From: Rhizobium sp. NXC24
Lineage (GTDB): Bacteria; Pseudomonadota; Alphaproteobacteria; Rhizobiales; Rhizobiaceae
Reading direction: 5' to 3'
Assembly: GCF_002944315.1 (NCBI RefSeq)
Contig: NZ_CP024311.1
Coordinates: 2,146,501 to 2,210,500, forward strand
Length of the DNA stretch: 64,000 bases
Both the position numbers and the translations under genes were made by a program. This document shows positions 1-8,118 of this stretch, piece by piece. Every line of letters starts with the position of its first letter. The first letter of the stretch is position 1. Below the pieces are notes generated by a model. It was given only the letters and a program-made list of their open reading frames with translations. It had not been told where the DNA came from and did not search any database.

Positions 1-457
1 TGTAGGAGCCGCGATGGGCGACACCGATAAGCGAAATCGGCGAGAGGATGCGAAGCGTAACGTCGAACATGACCGTGATCCTTCCTTGGGTACTGGGTTC
101 GAAGATCGTGTGGCTTCCCTCATTCCGATATCGCGCCGGCGGGGTGCCGTAGACGGATTTGAAGATGCGGTTGAACGACTGGAGGTTGGGATAGCCCGAC
201 CGCTTTGCAATGTCGTTGACAGATAGACGGGTGTTGACGAGATCGCCGGCGGCACGGTGCAGCCGCAGCCGCTTGACGGTCGCCGCCGCCGTCTCGCCAT
301 AGATCGCCCGATAGATCCTGTGCCAATGATAGCTGGACACGCAGGCGATCTCGGCAAGCTTTTCCATATCGAGCTCGTCATCCAGATGCTCGTGGATATG
401 GGCCGAAACCCGCCGCAGGCGGGTCTCGTAAAGCGCCCATGCCGTTCCGCCACTCAT
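1..457 (-). CDS. AraC-family transcriptional regulator with GyrI-like domain (3' end cut by window)
   Basis: The frame opens at an ATG at 457 and stays open to base 1, giving 152 visible residues; the C-terminus lies outside the window. Residues ~15-110 form an AraC-type double helix-turn-helix (helices around MEKLAEIACVSSYHWHRIY and NDIAKRSGYPNLQSFNRIF). A new domain then starts (RITVMFDVTLRILSPISLIGV), which fits a GyrI-like effector-binding domain, as in Rob/SoxS-relative regulators with an N-terminal HTH. It probably binds DNA and senses a small molecule; the ligand cannot be read from this sequence. It is transcribed in the same direction as alaS but lies beyond the alaS terminator, so it is likely a separate unit. 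Confidence 0.85.
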   Translation of the reverse strand, partial: MSGGTAWALYETRLRRVSAHIHEHLDDELDMEKLAEIACVSSYHWHRIYRAIYGETAAATVKRLRLHRAAGDLVNTRLSVNDIAKRSGYPNLQSFNRIFKSVYGTPPARYRNEGSHTIFEPSTQGRITVMFDVTLRILSPISLIGVAHRGSY

Positions 458-530
458 GTCAAACCCCTTGCAAATCGATCGGCCTCAAAAGACCATATCT
501 CGATTTGACAAATCCTGCTGAGTTTGGCGG

Positions 531-569
531 ACAAAACAAAAGCGGCGGGGCCATCAGCTCCCGCCGCTT
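531..569 (-). terminator. Rho-independent terminator of alaS
   Basis: A perfect 10-bp inverted repeat (AAGCGGCGGG at 540-549, CCCGCCGCTT at 560-569) with a 10-nt loop. It is followed on the minus strand by a T-rich tract (TTTTGTTTTGT), just after the alaS stop. Confidence 0.85.
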
Positions 570-592
570 CTGATCAGTGTAATAAAAAACTC

Positions 593-3253
593 TTAGCCGG
601 CGAGTGCGGCAGCAACTGCCTCAACCGCTTCATCAGCCTTGGCGCCATCCGGACCGCCGGCCTGGGCCATGTCGGGACGGCCGCCGCCGCCCTTGCCGCC
701 GAGCGCGGCGGAGGCAATGCGGACGAGATCGACAGCGCTGAAGCGGCCGGTCAGGTCTTCCGTGACGGCAACGACGGCGCTGGCCTTGCCGTCTTCCGAA
801 ACGCCGATTAGCGCCACGACGCCGGAACCGAGACTGGTTTTGCCGTCATCGGCAAGACCCTTGAGATCCTTCGGGTCGACGCCGGAAATGGCCTTGCCGA
901 GGAACTTGACGCCATTGACGTCACGGACCGCATCGGCGGAACCGCCTTGGCCGCCGCCCATGGCGAGCTTGCGCTTGGCGTCAGCCAGTTCGCGCTCCAG
1001 CTTGCGACGCTCATCCATCAGCGCCTCGACGCGCGACACGACATCGCCCGGCTGCACCTTCAGCGTCGAGGCCAGCGTCTTCACGCGCTCATCCTGCTCG
1101 GTCAGATAGTCGCGAGCGGATTCGCCGGTCACCGCTTCGATACGGCGGACACCGGCGCCGACGGCACTTTCGCCAAGGACACGGATAAGGCCGATCTGGC
1201 CGGTGGCGGAGACATGTGTGCCGCCGCACAGTTCGACGGAATAGGGCTTGTCAGCCTTGGCACCGCGCACACCCTGCCCCATGGACACGACGCGGACTTC
1301 GTCGCCATACTTCTCGCCGAACAGCGCCATGGCGCCCTCGGCAATGGCGTCATCGACGCTCATCAGGCGGGTCGTGACCGGCGAGTTCTGCAGCACGATT
1401 TCGTTAGCCATATCCTCGACCACCTTCAGCTCTTCAGCCGACATCGGCTTCGGATGCGAAACGTCGAAACGCAGACGCTCGGGCGCCACCAGCGAACCCT
1501 TCTGCGCCACATGGGTGCCAAGTACCTCGCGCAACGCCTCATGCAGCAGATGGGTCGCGGAGTGGTTGGCGCGCAGGCGCGACCGCCTGTTGTGATCGAC
1601 CGTCAGCACGACGGCGTCGCCGATCTTGATCTTGCCTTCAGACACTTCCGAGCTATGAACGAAAAGGCCTTCGCCCTTCTTCTGCGTGTCGCTTACGGTG
1701 AGCTTGCCGTGGTCGCTAGAAACCACGCCGGTATCGCCCATCTGACCGCCGGATTCGCCGTAGAACGGCGTCTGGTTGACGATGATCTGCACCCTGTCGC
1801 CGGCAGATGCGCTGTCGACGGCAACACCGTCCTTGACGATTGCCTGGATAACGCCTTCAGCGGCCTCCGTGTCGTAGCCGAGGAATTCGGTGGCGCCGAA
1901 CTTTTCCTTGAGCTCGAACCAGATGGTTTCGGTTGCCTTGTCGCCGGAGCCAGCCCAATGCGAGCGGGCTTCGGCCTTCTGCCGTTCCATCGCGTCGGTG
2001 AAGCTCGATATGTCGACGCCGATGCCGCGGGCGCGCAGCGCATCCTGCGTCAGGTCGAGCGGGAAGCCATAGGTGTCATAAAGCTTGAACGCGGTCTCGC
2101 CATCAAGGCTGTCGCCCTTGTGAAGCGTCGAGGTTGCATCGGCAAGCAGCGACAGACCACGCTCCAGCGTCTTGCGGAAACGGGTCTCTTCCAGCTTCAG
2201 CGTCTCGGAAATCAGCGCTTCGGCACGCACGAGCTCGGGATAGGCGCGGCCCATCTGCTGGACGAGCGTCGGCAACAGCTTCCAGACCAGCGGCTCCTTG
2301 GCGCCGAGCAACTGCGCATGGCGCATGGCGCGGCGCATGATGCGGCGAAGCACATAGCCGCGGCCTTCGTTCGACGGCAGCACGCCGTCGGCGATCAGGA
2401 AGGCGGAGGAGCGCAGGTGATCGGCGATGACGCGGTGGCTGGCGCGGCGTTCGCCCTCGGCCTTGACTCCGGTCGCCTCTTCCGAAGCCTCGATCAATGC
2501 GCGGAACAGGTCGATGTCGTAATTGTCATGCTTGCCCTGCAACACGGCAGCAACGCGTTCGAGACCCATGCCCGTGTCGATCGACGGACGCGGCAGGTCG
2601 ACCCGCTGCTCCTTAGTGATCTGCTCGAACTGCATGAAGACGAGATTCCAGATCTCGATGAACCGGTCGCCATCCTCTTCCGGCGAGCCGGGAGGGCCGC
2701 CCCAGATATGGTCGCCGTGATCATAGAAGATTTCGGAACATGGGCCGCAAGGACCGGTATCGCCCATTGCCCAGAAATTGTCGCTGGTGGCGATGCGGAT
2801 GATCTTGTCGTCCGAAAGACCGGCGATCTTCTTCCAGAGATCATAGGCGACATCGTCGGTATGATAGACCGTCACCAGCAGGCGCTTGGCGTCGAGGCCG
2901 AATTCCTTGGTGATCAGGTTCCAGGCAAGCTCGATGGCGCGCTCCTTGAAATAGTCGCCGAACGAGAAATTGCCGAGCATCTCAAAGAAGGTATGGTGAC
3001 GGGCGGTATAGCCGACATTGTCGAGGTCATTATGCTTGCCGCCGGCGCGCACGCATTTCTGTGCCGTCGATGCAGTCTTGTAGGGGCGCTGCTCCAGGCC
3101 GGTGAAGACGTTCTTGAACTGCACCATGCCGGCATTGGTGAACATCAGCGTCGGATCGTTGCGTGGAACAAGCGGGCTCGACGGCACGATCTCGTGGCCG
3201 TTCTTCTTAAAATAGTCGAGAAAGGTCGACCGGATTTCGTTCACACCGCTCAT
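593..3253 (-). CDS. alaS: Alanine--tRNA ligase
   Basis: An 886-residue class II synthetase that charges tRNA-Ala, full length for the family. The N-terminal catalytic core carries the class II motifs ([20 protein letters not shown], then [15 protein letters not shown]). The editing domain has the HxxxH zinc/active-site motif ([13 protein letters not shown] at about 564 and 568) and the CGGTH motif with Cys at about 676. The C-terminal part ends in the glycine-rich DHHA1-type segment ([17 protein letters not shown]). The ATG at 3253 gives the standard [15 protein letters not shown] start. It lies downstream of recA on the same strand, an order common in Rhizobiales, but each gene has its own terminator. 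Confidence 0.98.
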   Translation of the reverse strand: MSGVNEIRSTFLDYFKKNGHEIVPSSPLVPRNDPTLMFTNAGMVQFKNVFTGLEQRPYKTASTAQKCVRAGGKHNDLDNVGYTARHHTFFEMLGNFSFGDYFKERAIELAWNLITKEFGLDAKRLLVTVYHTDDVAYDLWKKIAGLSDDKIIRIATSDNFWAMGDTGPCGPCSEIFYDHGDHIWGGPPGSPEEDGDRFIEIWNLVFMQFEQITKEQRVDLPRPSIDTGMGLERVAAVLQGKHDNYDIDLFRALIEASEEATGVKAEGERRASHRVIADHLRSSAFLIADGVLPSNEGRGYVLRRIMRRAMRHAQLLGAKEPLVWKLLPTLVQQMGRAYPELVRAEALISETLKLEETRFRKTLERGLSLLADATSTLHKGDSLDGETAFKLYDTYGFPLDLTQDALRARGIGVDISSFTDAMERQKAEARSHWAGSGDKATETIWFELKEKFGATEFLGYDTEAAEGVIQAIVKDGVAVDSASAGDRVQIIVNQTPFYGESGGQMGDTGVVSSDHGKLTVSDTQKKGEGLFVHSSEVSEGKIKIGDAVVLTVDHNRRSRLRANHSATHLLHEALREVLGTHVAQKGSLVAPERLRFDVSHPKPMSAEELKVVEDMANEIVLQNSPVTTRLMSVDDAIAEGAMALFGEKYGDEVRVVSMGQGVRGAKADKPYSVELCGGTHVSATGQIGLIRVLGESAVGAGVRRIEAVTGESARDYLTEQDERVKTLASTLKVQPGDVVSRVEALMDERRKLERELADAKRKLAMGGGQGGSADAVRDVNGVKFLGKAISGVDPKDLKGLADDGKTSLGSGVVALIGVSEDGKASAVVAVTEDLTGRFSAVDLVRIASAALGGKGGGGRPDMAQAGGPDGAKADEAVEAVAAALAG

Positions 3254-3427
3254 ATTGGGCCCTTCAGTCCTTGCCTCGAGCGAGATGTCCCATCTCGCTC
3301 ATGTTCCTTCACCTAGCATGGTCTTGTCCAAAAACCGCTTCGCACTTTTGGGGATCACGCGTTGGCAATATTTAACAAATCCAGTGGCTTTTATCGTCCG
3401 CTCCCGGCCCTGTCCAGCCGCACAAGC

Positions 3428-3467
3428 AAAACCGGCCGTACATCCCTTGGACAATACGGCCGGTTTT
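3428..3467 (-). terminator. Terminator hairpin after recA
   Basis: A perfect 13-bp inverted repeat (AAAACCGGCCGTA at 3428-3440, TACGGCCGGTTTT at 3455-3467) with a 14-nt loop, between recA and alaS. The A/T ends of the stem supply a short U tract on the minus strand (TTTTGCTTG). Confidence 0.8.
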
Positions 3468-3507
3468 GAATTTTAGTCTTGGTTAGTCCTGAGCTTGGTC
3501 GCGGAAA

Positions 3508-4593
3508 TTACGCGTCCGCGGCGTCGCTGTCATCAGCGTCTGGTCCGCCATTCTGCAGGAAGCGATCGGCAATAAGACCTGCATTCTGGCGCAGCGACAG
3601 CTCGATCTCGCGAGCAAGATCCGGATTGTCGCGCAGGAAGAGCTTTGCGTTTTCGCGGCCCTGCCCCAGACGCTGGCTGTTATAGGAGAACCAGGCGCCG
3701 GACTTCTCGACGATGCCAGCCTTGACACCGAGGTCGATCAGCTCACCAGTCTTGGAAACGCCCTCGCCATACATGATGTCGAATTCCACCTGCTTGAAGG
3801 GCGGTGCCATCTTGTTCTTGACGACCTTGACGCGGGTCTGGTTGCCGACCACCTCTTCGCGCTCCTTGACGGAACCGATACGGCGAATATCGAGACGGAC
3901 GGAGGCATAGAACTTCAGCGCATTGCCGCCGGTCGTCGTTTCCGGCGAGCCGAACATGACGCCGATCTTCATGCGGATCTGGTTGATGAAGATGACCATG
4001 CAGTTGGACTTCGAGATCGAAGCGGTAAGCTTGCGCAGCGCCTGGCTCATCAGGCGGGCCTGCATGCCCGGCAGGCTGTCGCCCATCTCGCCTTCGATTT
4101 CGGCACGCGGCGTCAGCGCGGCAACGGAGTCGACGACGAGAACGTCGATGGCGCCGGAACGCACCAGTGTATCGGTAATTTCAAGCGCCTGTTCGCCGGT
4201 GTCCGGCTGCGAAATCAGGAGGTTCTGCAGGTCGACGCCGAGCTTGCGGGCATAGACCGGATCGAGCGCGTGTTCGGCGTCGACGAAGGCGCAGATGCCG
4301 CCCTTTTTCTGGGATTCGGCGATGGTCTGCAGCGCCAGCGTCGTCTTGCCGGAGCTTTCCGGCCCGTAGATCTCGATGATGCGCCCCTTCGGCAAGCCGC
4401 CAATGCCGAGAGCGATATCGAGGCTCAGGGAGCCGGTGGAAACTGTTTCGATTTCGACCACGTTCTCGTTCGAGCCGAGCTTCATGATCGAGCCCTTGCC
4501 GAACGACCGCTCAATTTGAGAGAGTGCCGCTTCAAGTGCCTTGCTTTTATCCACCGATTTGTCCTCTACAAGCCGCAAAGAATTCTGAGACAT
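3508..4593 (-). CDS. recA: Recombinase RecA
   Basis: A 361-residue RecA, the ATP-dependent strand-exchange protein and co-protease for LexA. The Walker A motif GPESSGKT is at residues 77-84. [17 protein letters not shown] and the loop-2 region [28 protein letters not shown] are intact. The frame is open for 54 more codons upstream (to 4755), but the ATG at 4593 is the real start: it gives [13 protein letters not shown], matches family length and has AAAGGTGG about 6 nt upstream. The C-terminus is acidic ([10 protein letters not shown]), as usual. An SOS-type box lies about 70 bp upstream. Confidence 0.98.
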   Translation of the reverse strand: MSQNSLRLVEDKSVDKSKALEAALSQIERSFGKGSIMKLGSNENVVEIETVSTGSLSLDIALGIGGLPKGRIIEIYGPESSGKTTLALQTIAESQKKGGICAFVDAEHALDPVYARKLGVDLQNLLISQPDTGEQALEITDTLVRSGAIDVLVVDSVAALTPRAEIEGEMGDSLPGMQARLMSQALRKLTASISKSNCMVIFINQIRMKIGVMFGSPETTTGGNALKFYASVRLDIRRIGSVKEREEVVGNQTRVKVVKNKMAPPFKQVEFDIMYGEGVSKTGELIDLGVKAGIVEKSGAWFSYNSQRLGQGRENAKLFLRDNPDLAREIELSLRQNAGLIADRFLQNGGPDADDSDAADA

Positions 4594-4661
4594 CCGATCC
4601 ACCTTTAGGTTATTGAAGCCGCTCAAGCAATGTCGCCGCTGATGAGAATTGTGTACTCTAT

Positions 4662-4678
4662 TTGTTCTCATGTCGCAA
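4662..4678 (-). promoter_or_regulatory. SOS (LexA) box upstream of recA
   Basis: On the minus strand the sequence TTGCGACATGAGAACAA matches TTG-N11-CAA, the pattern described for the Rhizobium etli recA operator. It overlaps a near match to the alphaproteobacterial GAAC-N7-GAAC box (GAAC-N7-GTAC). It lies 69-85 bp before the recA ATG, where LexA would block the promoter. Confidence 0.75.
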
Positions 4679-4832
4679 GAGCACAACAAGCAATTGAAAG
4701 AAAAAGGTAAAATGAATTTCGTTCTACATTTGTTTTCTTCTTTCATAGCAAGCACTTACGTGTCCTTGCCGGGCATTTTGCGTGAGATATCAGCCGGCTC
4801 GATTCGCCTTTGGAAGCGCTGAGGAGATCGAT

Positions 4833-5777
4833 ATGGCGAAGAAGATTCTCGTTTTGGGTGGTGCCCATATCGACCGGCGCGGCCGCATCTTCGGCGAGAC
4901 GGCGCCGGGGGCCAGCAACCCGGGCGCATGGTTCGAGGAACCGGGCGGTGGCGGCTTCAACGCGGCACGCAATCTGGCCCGTCTCGGCTTTGATGTGCGG
5001 CTGATCTCGCCGCGTGGCGGCGATGCGGCCGGCGAGATGGTGGCGGAAGCGGCGCTCAATGCCGGCGTCGACGACAAGCCCTTCGTTTTTCTCGATCGCA
5101 AGACGCCGAGCTATACGGCAATCCTCGAACGCGACGGCAATCTGGTGATCGCCCTCGCCGACATGGAGCTCTATAAGCTGTTCGTGCCGCGCCGGCTGAC
5201 GATCCGCGCCATCCGCGATGCCTTCGAAGCCACTGACCTGATCCTTTGCGACGCCAATCTACCCGCCGAAACGCTGGCCGCCATCGCAATGCGCGCAGCC
5301 GATTGCGGCAAGCCATTGGCCGCGATCGCGATTTCGCCGGCCAAAGTGGTGCGCCTGAAGCCCTGCCTTGCCGGCATCGACCATCTTTTTCTGAACGAGG
5401 CCGAAGCTGCGGCGCTGACGGAGAGCCGTCCGGACGATCCGCGCCATTGGATCGCCGGATTGCGGGCACTCGGCCTCAGGGGTGGTGTCATTACACGTGG
5501 CAAACGCGAACTGATCGCTTTTTCCGGCGATGCCGCCGTCAGCCTGCAGCCGCCCGTTATCGATGAGGTTGCCGATGTCACCGGTGCCGGCGATTCGCTC
5601 GCCGCCGGTGTTCTGGCCGCCCTGCTTGCCGGTCACGATCTCGGCGAGGCGGTGCGCTATGGGGCAGCGGCCGCCGCGATCACCGTGCAATCACCATTCG
5701 CCACGGCGGAGGATCTTTCGCCCGACCTTCTGAAGGCAATACTGGCTCTTGTTCCCGAAGCCGCTATTTTGTCATGA
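4833..5777 (+). CDS. psuK: PfkB-family sugar kinase, likely pseudouridine kinase
   Basis: A 314-residue ribokinase/PfkB-family kinase. It has the N-terminal Gly-rich substrate motif (NPGAWFEEPGGGGFNAARNLARLGF) and the C-terminal catalytic motif DVTGAGDSLAAG with the Asp base. Start ATG 4833 is preceded by GAGGAG; the open frame upstream to 4782 is not needed. The next gene, 46 bp downstream, is a pseudouridine-5'-phosphate glycosidase, so the likely reaction is ATP-dependent phosphorylation of pseudouridine to its 5'-phosphate. The pairing is strong evidence; the kinase sequence alone would fit other nucleosides or sugars. It is divergent from recA. Confidence 0.85.
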   Translation: MAKKILVLGGAHIDRRGRIFGETAPGASNPGAWFEEPGGGGFNAARNLARLGFDVRLISPRGGDAAGEMVAEAALNAGVDDKPFVFLDRKTPSYTAILERDGNLVIALADMELYKLFVPRRLTIRAIRDAFEATDLILCDANLPAETLAAIAMRAADCGKPLAAIAISPAKVVRLKPCLAGIDHLFLNEAEAAALTESRPDDPRHWIAGLRALGLRGGVITRGKRELIAFSGDAAVSLQPPVIDEVADVTGAGDSLAAGVLAALLAGHDLGEAVRYGAAAAAITVQSPFATAEDLSPDLLKAILALVPEAAILS

Positions 5778-5823
5778 AGCGCGCGATTTTCGCATTTCCC
5801 AACTCAGCCAATCGGACACAACC

Positions 5824-6750
5824 ATGACCAAGCCCATTTCACCCCTGCTGCCGATCTCCTATTCGAAGGAGGTTGCTTCAGCAAAATTGCGCGGCGCTCC
5901 ATTGGTGGCATTGGAATCGACCATCATCACCCATGGCATGCCCTATCCCGGCAATATCGAGATGGCGCGTAGCGTCGAGGCGATCATCCGGCAGGAAGGC
6001 GCCGTGCCGGCGACAATCGCCGTCATTCATGGCGTGCTGCATATCGGCCTGGAGCCTGAAGAGCTGGAGGCGCTCGCTCAGACAACTGGTGCGATGAAGG
6101 TTTCGCGCGCCGACCTCGCCTTCGCCATTGCAGAGCGCCGCACGGGCGCCACCACGGTTGCCGCGACGATGATCGCCGCAGCGCGGGCCGGCATCAAGGT
6201 TTTCGCGACCGGCGGCATTGGCGGCGTGCATCGCGGCGCCGAGGAAAGCTTCGATATCTCGGCCGACCTGGAAGAGCTCGCCCGCACTGACGTCATCGTG
6301 GTCTGCGCCGGCGCCAAGGCCATCCTGGATATTCCGAAAACGCTGGAAGTGCTGGAAACCCGCGGCGTGCCCGTCGTCACCTACGACAGCGCCGAATTCC
6401 CCGCCTTCTGGTCGCGTTCCTCCGGCCTGCCGAGCCCGCTGACCTTGAACAGCCCTGCCGCGATCGCCAACTTCCAGGTAACCCGTGAACAGCTTAGCAT
6501 CAACGGTGGCATGCTGATCGCCAATCCAGTTCCGGAAGCCGATGAAATCCCGCGTGAGGAGATGGAAATCTACATCGAACGCGCCTTGGACAGCGCCGAG
6601 CGCGACGAAATCGCCGGCAAGGCGGTCACTCCCTATCTGCTCAGCACCATCTTCGACATCACCGACGGCCGCAGCCTGAAGACCAATATCGCGCTGGTCG
6701 AAAACAATGCGCGCCTTGCCGCGGAAATCGCCGTTGCTCTGGCGGAATGA
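5824..6750 (+). CDS. psuG: Pseudouridine-5'-phosphate glycosidase
   Basis: A 308-residue PsuG/IndA family enzyme that splits pseudouridine 5'-phosphate into uracil and ribose 5-phosphate. The N-terminal signature VALESTIITHGMPYPGN, the segment VFATGGIGGVHRGAEESFDISADLEEL and the region VVTYDSAEFPAFWSRSSG are typical. The start is ATG 5824 (MTKPISPLLP); the open frame reaches 5749, inside the kinase gene. It forms a two-gene operon with psuK for scavenging modified nucleosides from RNA turnover. Confidence 0.95.
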   Translation: MTKPISPLLPISYSKEVASAKLRGAPLVALESTIITHGMPYPGNIEMARSVEAIIRQEGAVPATIAVIHGVLHIGLEPEELEALAQTTGAMKVSRADLAFAIAERRTGATTVAATMIAAARAGIKVFATGGIGGVHRGAEESFDISADLEELARTDVIVVCAGAKAILDIPKTLEVLETRGVPVVTYDSAEFPAFWSRSSGLPSPLTLNSPAAIANFQVTREQLSINGGMLIANPVPEADEIPREEMEIYIERALDSAERDEIAGKAVTPYLLSTIFDITDGRSLKTNIALVENNARLAAEIAVALAE

Positions 6751-6791
6751 TCGGAAGCGAGTCGCGTCGATAACGGATGGCAACCCGCGCA

Positions 6792-6827
6792 GCCGCCTTA
6801 GGTCAATGTGAACAGACCTAACGCGGC
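6792..6827 (-). other. Long hairpin spanning the trpS stop codon
   Basis: Arms 6792-6804 (GCCGCCTTAGGTC) and 6815-6827 (GACCTAACGCGGC) pair over 12 of 13 positions around a 10-nt loop. The hairpin contains the TAA of trpS and has no U tract after it on either strand. It may act as a 3' stabiliser or a weak bidirectional terminator between the convergent psuG and trpS. Confidence 0.5.
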
Positions 6828-7814
6828 GCGCAATTCCGCAAGGGTTGCCTCCGTCCGCTGCCTTGCCCTGAGCGTACCTTGCCGCAGGACTTCCAGGGCG
6901 TAACCGGGATCGGCGGCATAGTGGGCACGGCGCTCGCGGATCGGGGCCAGCAGAGCTTGCAGAATATCTTCAAGATGCTGTTTCACGACCATGTCGCCAA
7001 GACCGCCCCTTCGATAGCGCTCCTTTAGCTCTTCGACGAAAGTCCTATCCTCGGCAAAGGCATCGAGATAGGTGAAGACGACATTGCCCTCGATCTTTCC
7101 CGGATCGGCGGCGCGCAGATGAGCAGGATCGGTGTACATCCGGCGCACGGCTTGCCGAATATCGTCCGGCGATGCGGATAGCGGGATGGCATTGCCCTGC
7201 GACTTGCTCATTTTGGCTTTGCCATCGACGCCCGGCAGGCGTCCGATCATCGGGATCATTGCCTTGGCTTCCGCAAGAACCTCGCGGCCGGCCTGCCGGT
7301 TGAGACGACGCACGATTTCGTTGGTTTGCTCGATCAGCGGAGCCTGATCTTCACCCACCGGAACGATCGTCGCCTTGAACGCGGTGATGTCAGCCGCTTG
7401 AGCGACGGGATAGCAAAGAAAACCCGCTGGGACATCACGCTCAAAGCCGCGAAGCTGAATTTCCGTCTTGATGGTCGGGTTGCGCTCCAGCCGTCCGACG
7501 GTCACGAAGTTCATATAAAGCACCGTCAGTTCGGCCAGCGCCGGCAATGCGGATTGAAGGCAAATTGTCGTTTCGGCCGGATCGATCCCCACGGAAAGAT
7601 AGTCGAAGACGACTTCCAGCACGTTCCGGCGAATCTTCTCCGGATCATGCGCGTTGTCGGTCAGCGCTTGCATATCCGCCAGAAGCAGGAATTGCCGATG
7701 CGTATGCTGGAGGGCCACGCGGTTCCTCAGAGAACCGACGTAGTGACCGAGATGGAGGGGACCTGTAGTCCGATCGCCTGTGAGAATGACCGGGCGATTA
7801 TCGATAGGTGACAT
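6798..7814 (-). CDS. trpS: Tryptophan--tRNA ligase, auxiliary type
   Basis: A 338-residue class I synthetase that activates tryptophan. The HIGH motif is [10 protein letters not shown] (residues 16-25), PVGEDQ is the conserved Trp/adenylate loop, and KMSKS is in [12 protein letters not shown]. The ATG at 7814 has GGAG 7-8 nt upstream. The N-terminus ([23 protein letters not shown]) resembles the TrpRS branch found as second copies or in Gram-positives rather than the usual proteobacterial form. At the position of His43 of Bacillus stearothermophilus TrpRS (DQHAIT) it has Gln49 (DMQALT); loss of that His is tied to indolmycin resistance. The gene is preceded by a Trp-codon leader peptide and SD-masking hairpins, so it is probably induced when charged tRNA-Trp is low. 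Confidence 0.93.
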   Translation of the reverse strand: MSPIDNRPVILTGDRTTGPLHLGHYVGSLRNRVALQHTHRQFLLLADMQALTDNAHDPEKIRRNVLEVVFDYLSVGIDPAETTICLQSALPALAELTVLYMNFVTVGRLERNPTIKTEIQLRGFERDVPAGFLCYPVAQAADITAFKATIVPVGEDQAPLIEQTNEIVRRLNRQAGREVLAEAKAMIPMIGRLPGVDGKAKMSKSQGNAIPLSASPDDIRQAVRRMYTDPAHLRAADPGKIEGNVVFTYLDAFAEDRTFVEELKERYRRGGLGDMVVKQHLEDILQALLAPIRERRAHYAADPGYALEVLRQGTLRARQRTEATLAELRAALGLFTLT

Positions 7815-7820
7815 TTAGTT

Positions 7821-7935
7821 GCTCCGTTAAGGAGCCGCCGCGATCGGAAAGATGCCGGGAAATGACCATGCCTGCCGGATCACGGCGGCAAGGGTCGATT
7901 TCAAGAAATGACGACTGCCGCTCCTAGAAGGAGCG
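7821..7935 (-). promoter_or_regulatory. Candidate translational attenuator of trpS
   Basis: Four short segments in minus-strand order: 1 CGCTCCT (7929-7935), 2 AGGAGCG (7919-7925), 3 GCTCCT (7830-7835), 4 GGAGC (7821-7825, the trpS SD). Pairing 1:2 gives a 7-bp stem with a 3-nt loop. Pairing 3:4 gives a 5-bp stem hiding the SD. Pairing 2:3 (6 bp) would free the SD. Segment 1 overlaps the last codons of the Trp leader ORF, right after TGGTGG, so a ribosome stalled at Trp would cover it and favour 2:3. Between them lies a 12-bp stem with one G-U (7834-7845 with 7878-7889) that shares two bases with segment 3. The pairing is seen in the sequence; the switch is inference. Confidence 0.65.
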
Positions 7936-7974
7936 CCACCACATCCGCAGGCTGGCGTTAGCGAGGTCGGTCAT
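7924..7974 (-). CDS. Trp leader peptide upstream of trpS
   Basis: A 16-codon ORF, MTDLANASLRMWWRSF, ending in TAG, 110 bp upstream of trpS on the same strand. Two adjacent TGG codons sit four codons before the stop. The stop codon and the last codons form a 7-bp hairpin. This is the build of attenuator leader peptides such as trpL of rhizobia. Weak point: no clear SD before the ATG. The same frame is open further upstream to an ATG at 8088, which would give a 54-residue product containing two more Trp codons, so the true start is uncertain. Confidence 0.7.
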   Translation of the reverse strand: MTDLANASLRMWWRSF

Positions 7975-8079
7975 ATCGGTTTGATGCCACGGATCAGATT
8001 GGAATGGCAATGGTGAACGTTGGACTTGTGACGCCGGTATCGTCCAAAGCTTGCATATTTCTTTGGTTCGCAGAGCGAT

Positions 8080-8102
8080 AAAGCGCATCAAAACAGCGCT
8101 TT
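8080..8102 (-). terminator. Possible weak terminator after cckA
   Basis: A 7-bp inverted repeat (AAAGCGC at 8080-8086, GCGCTTT at 8096-8102) with a 9-nt loop, 17 bp after the cckA stop. It has no long U tract. The rest of the 304-bp cckA-trpS gap is the trpS leader. Confidence 0.4.
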
Positions 8103-8118
8103 ACCCGGCCTCCCTCAC

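Noticed and set aside
947..3316. A 789-codon open frame on the + strand opposite alaS
   Set aside because: It is the antisense shadow of alaS in high-GC DNA; low-complexity His/Arg-rich translation with no family features.
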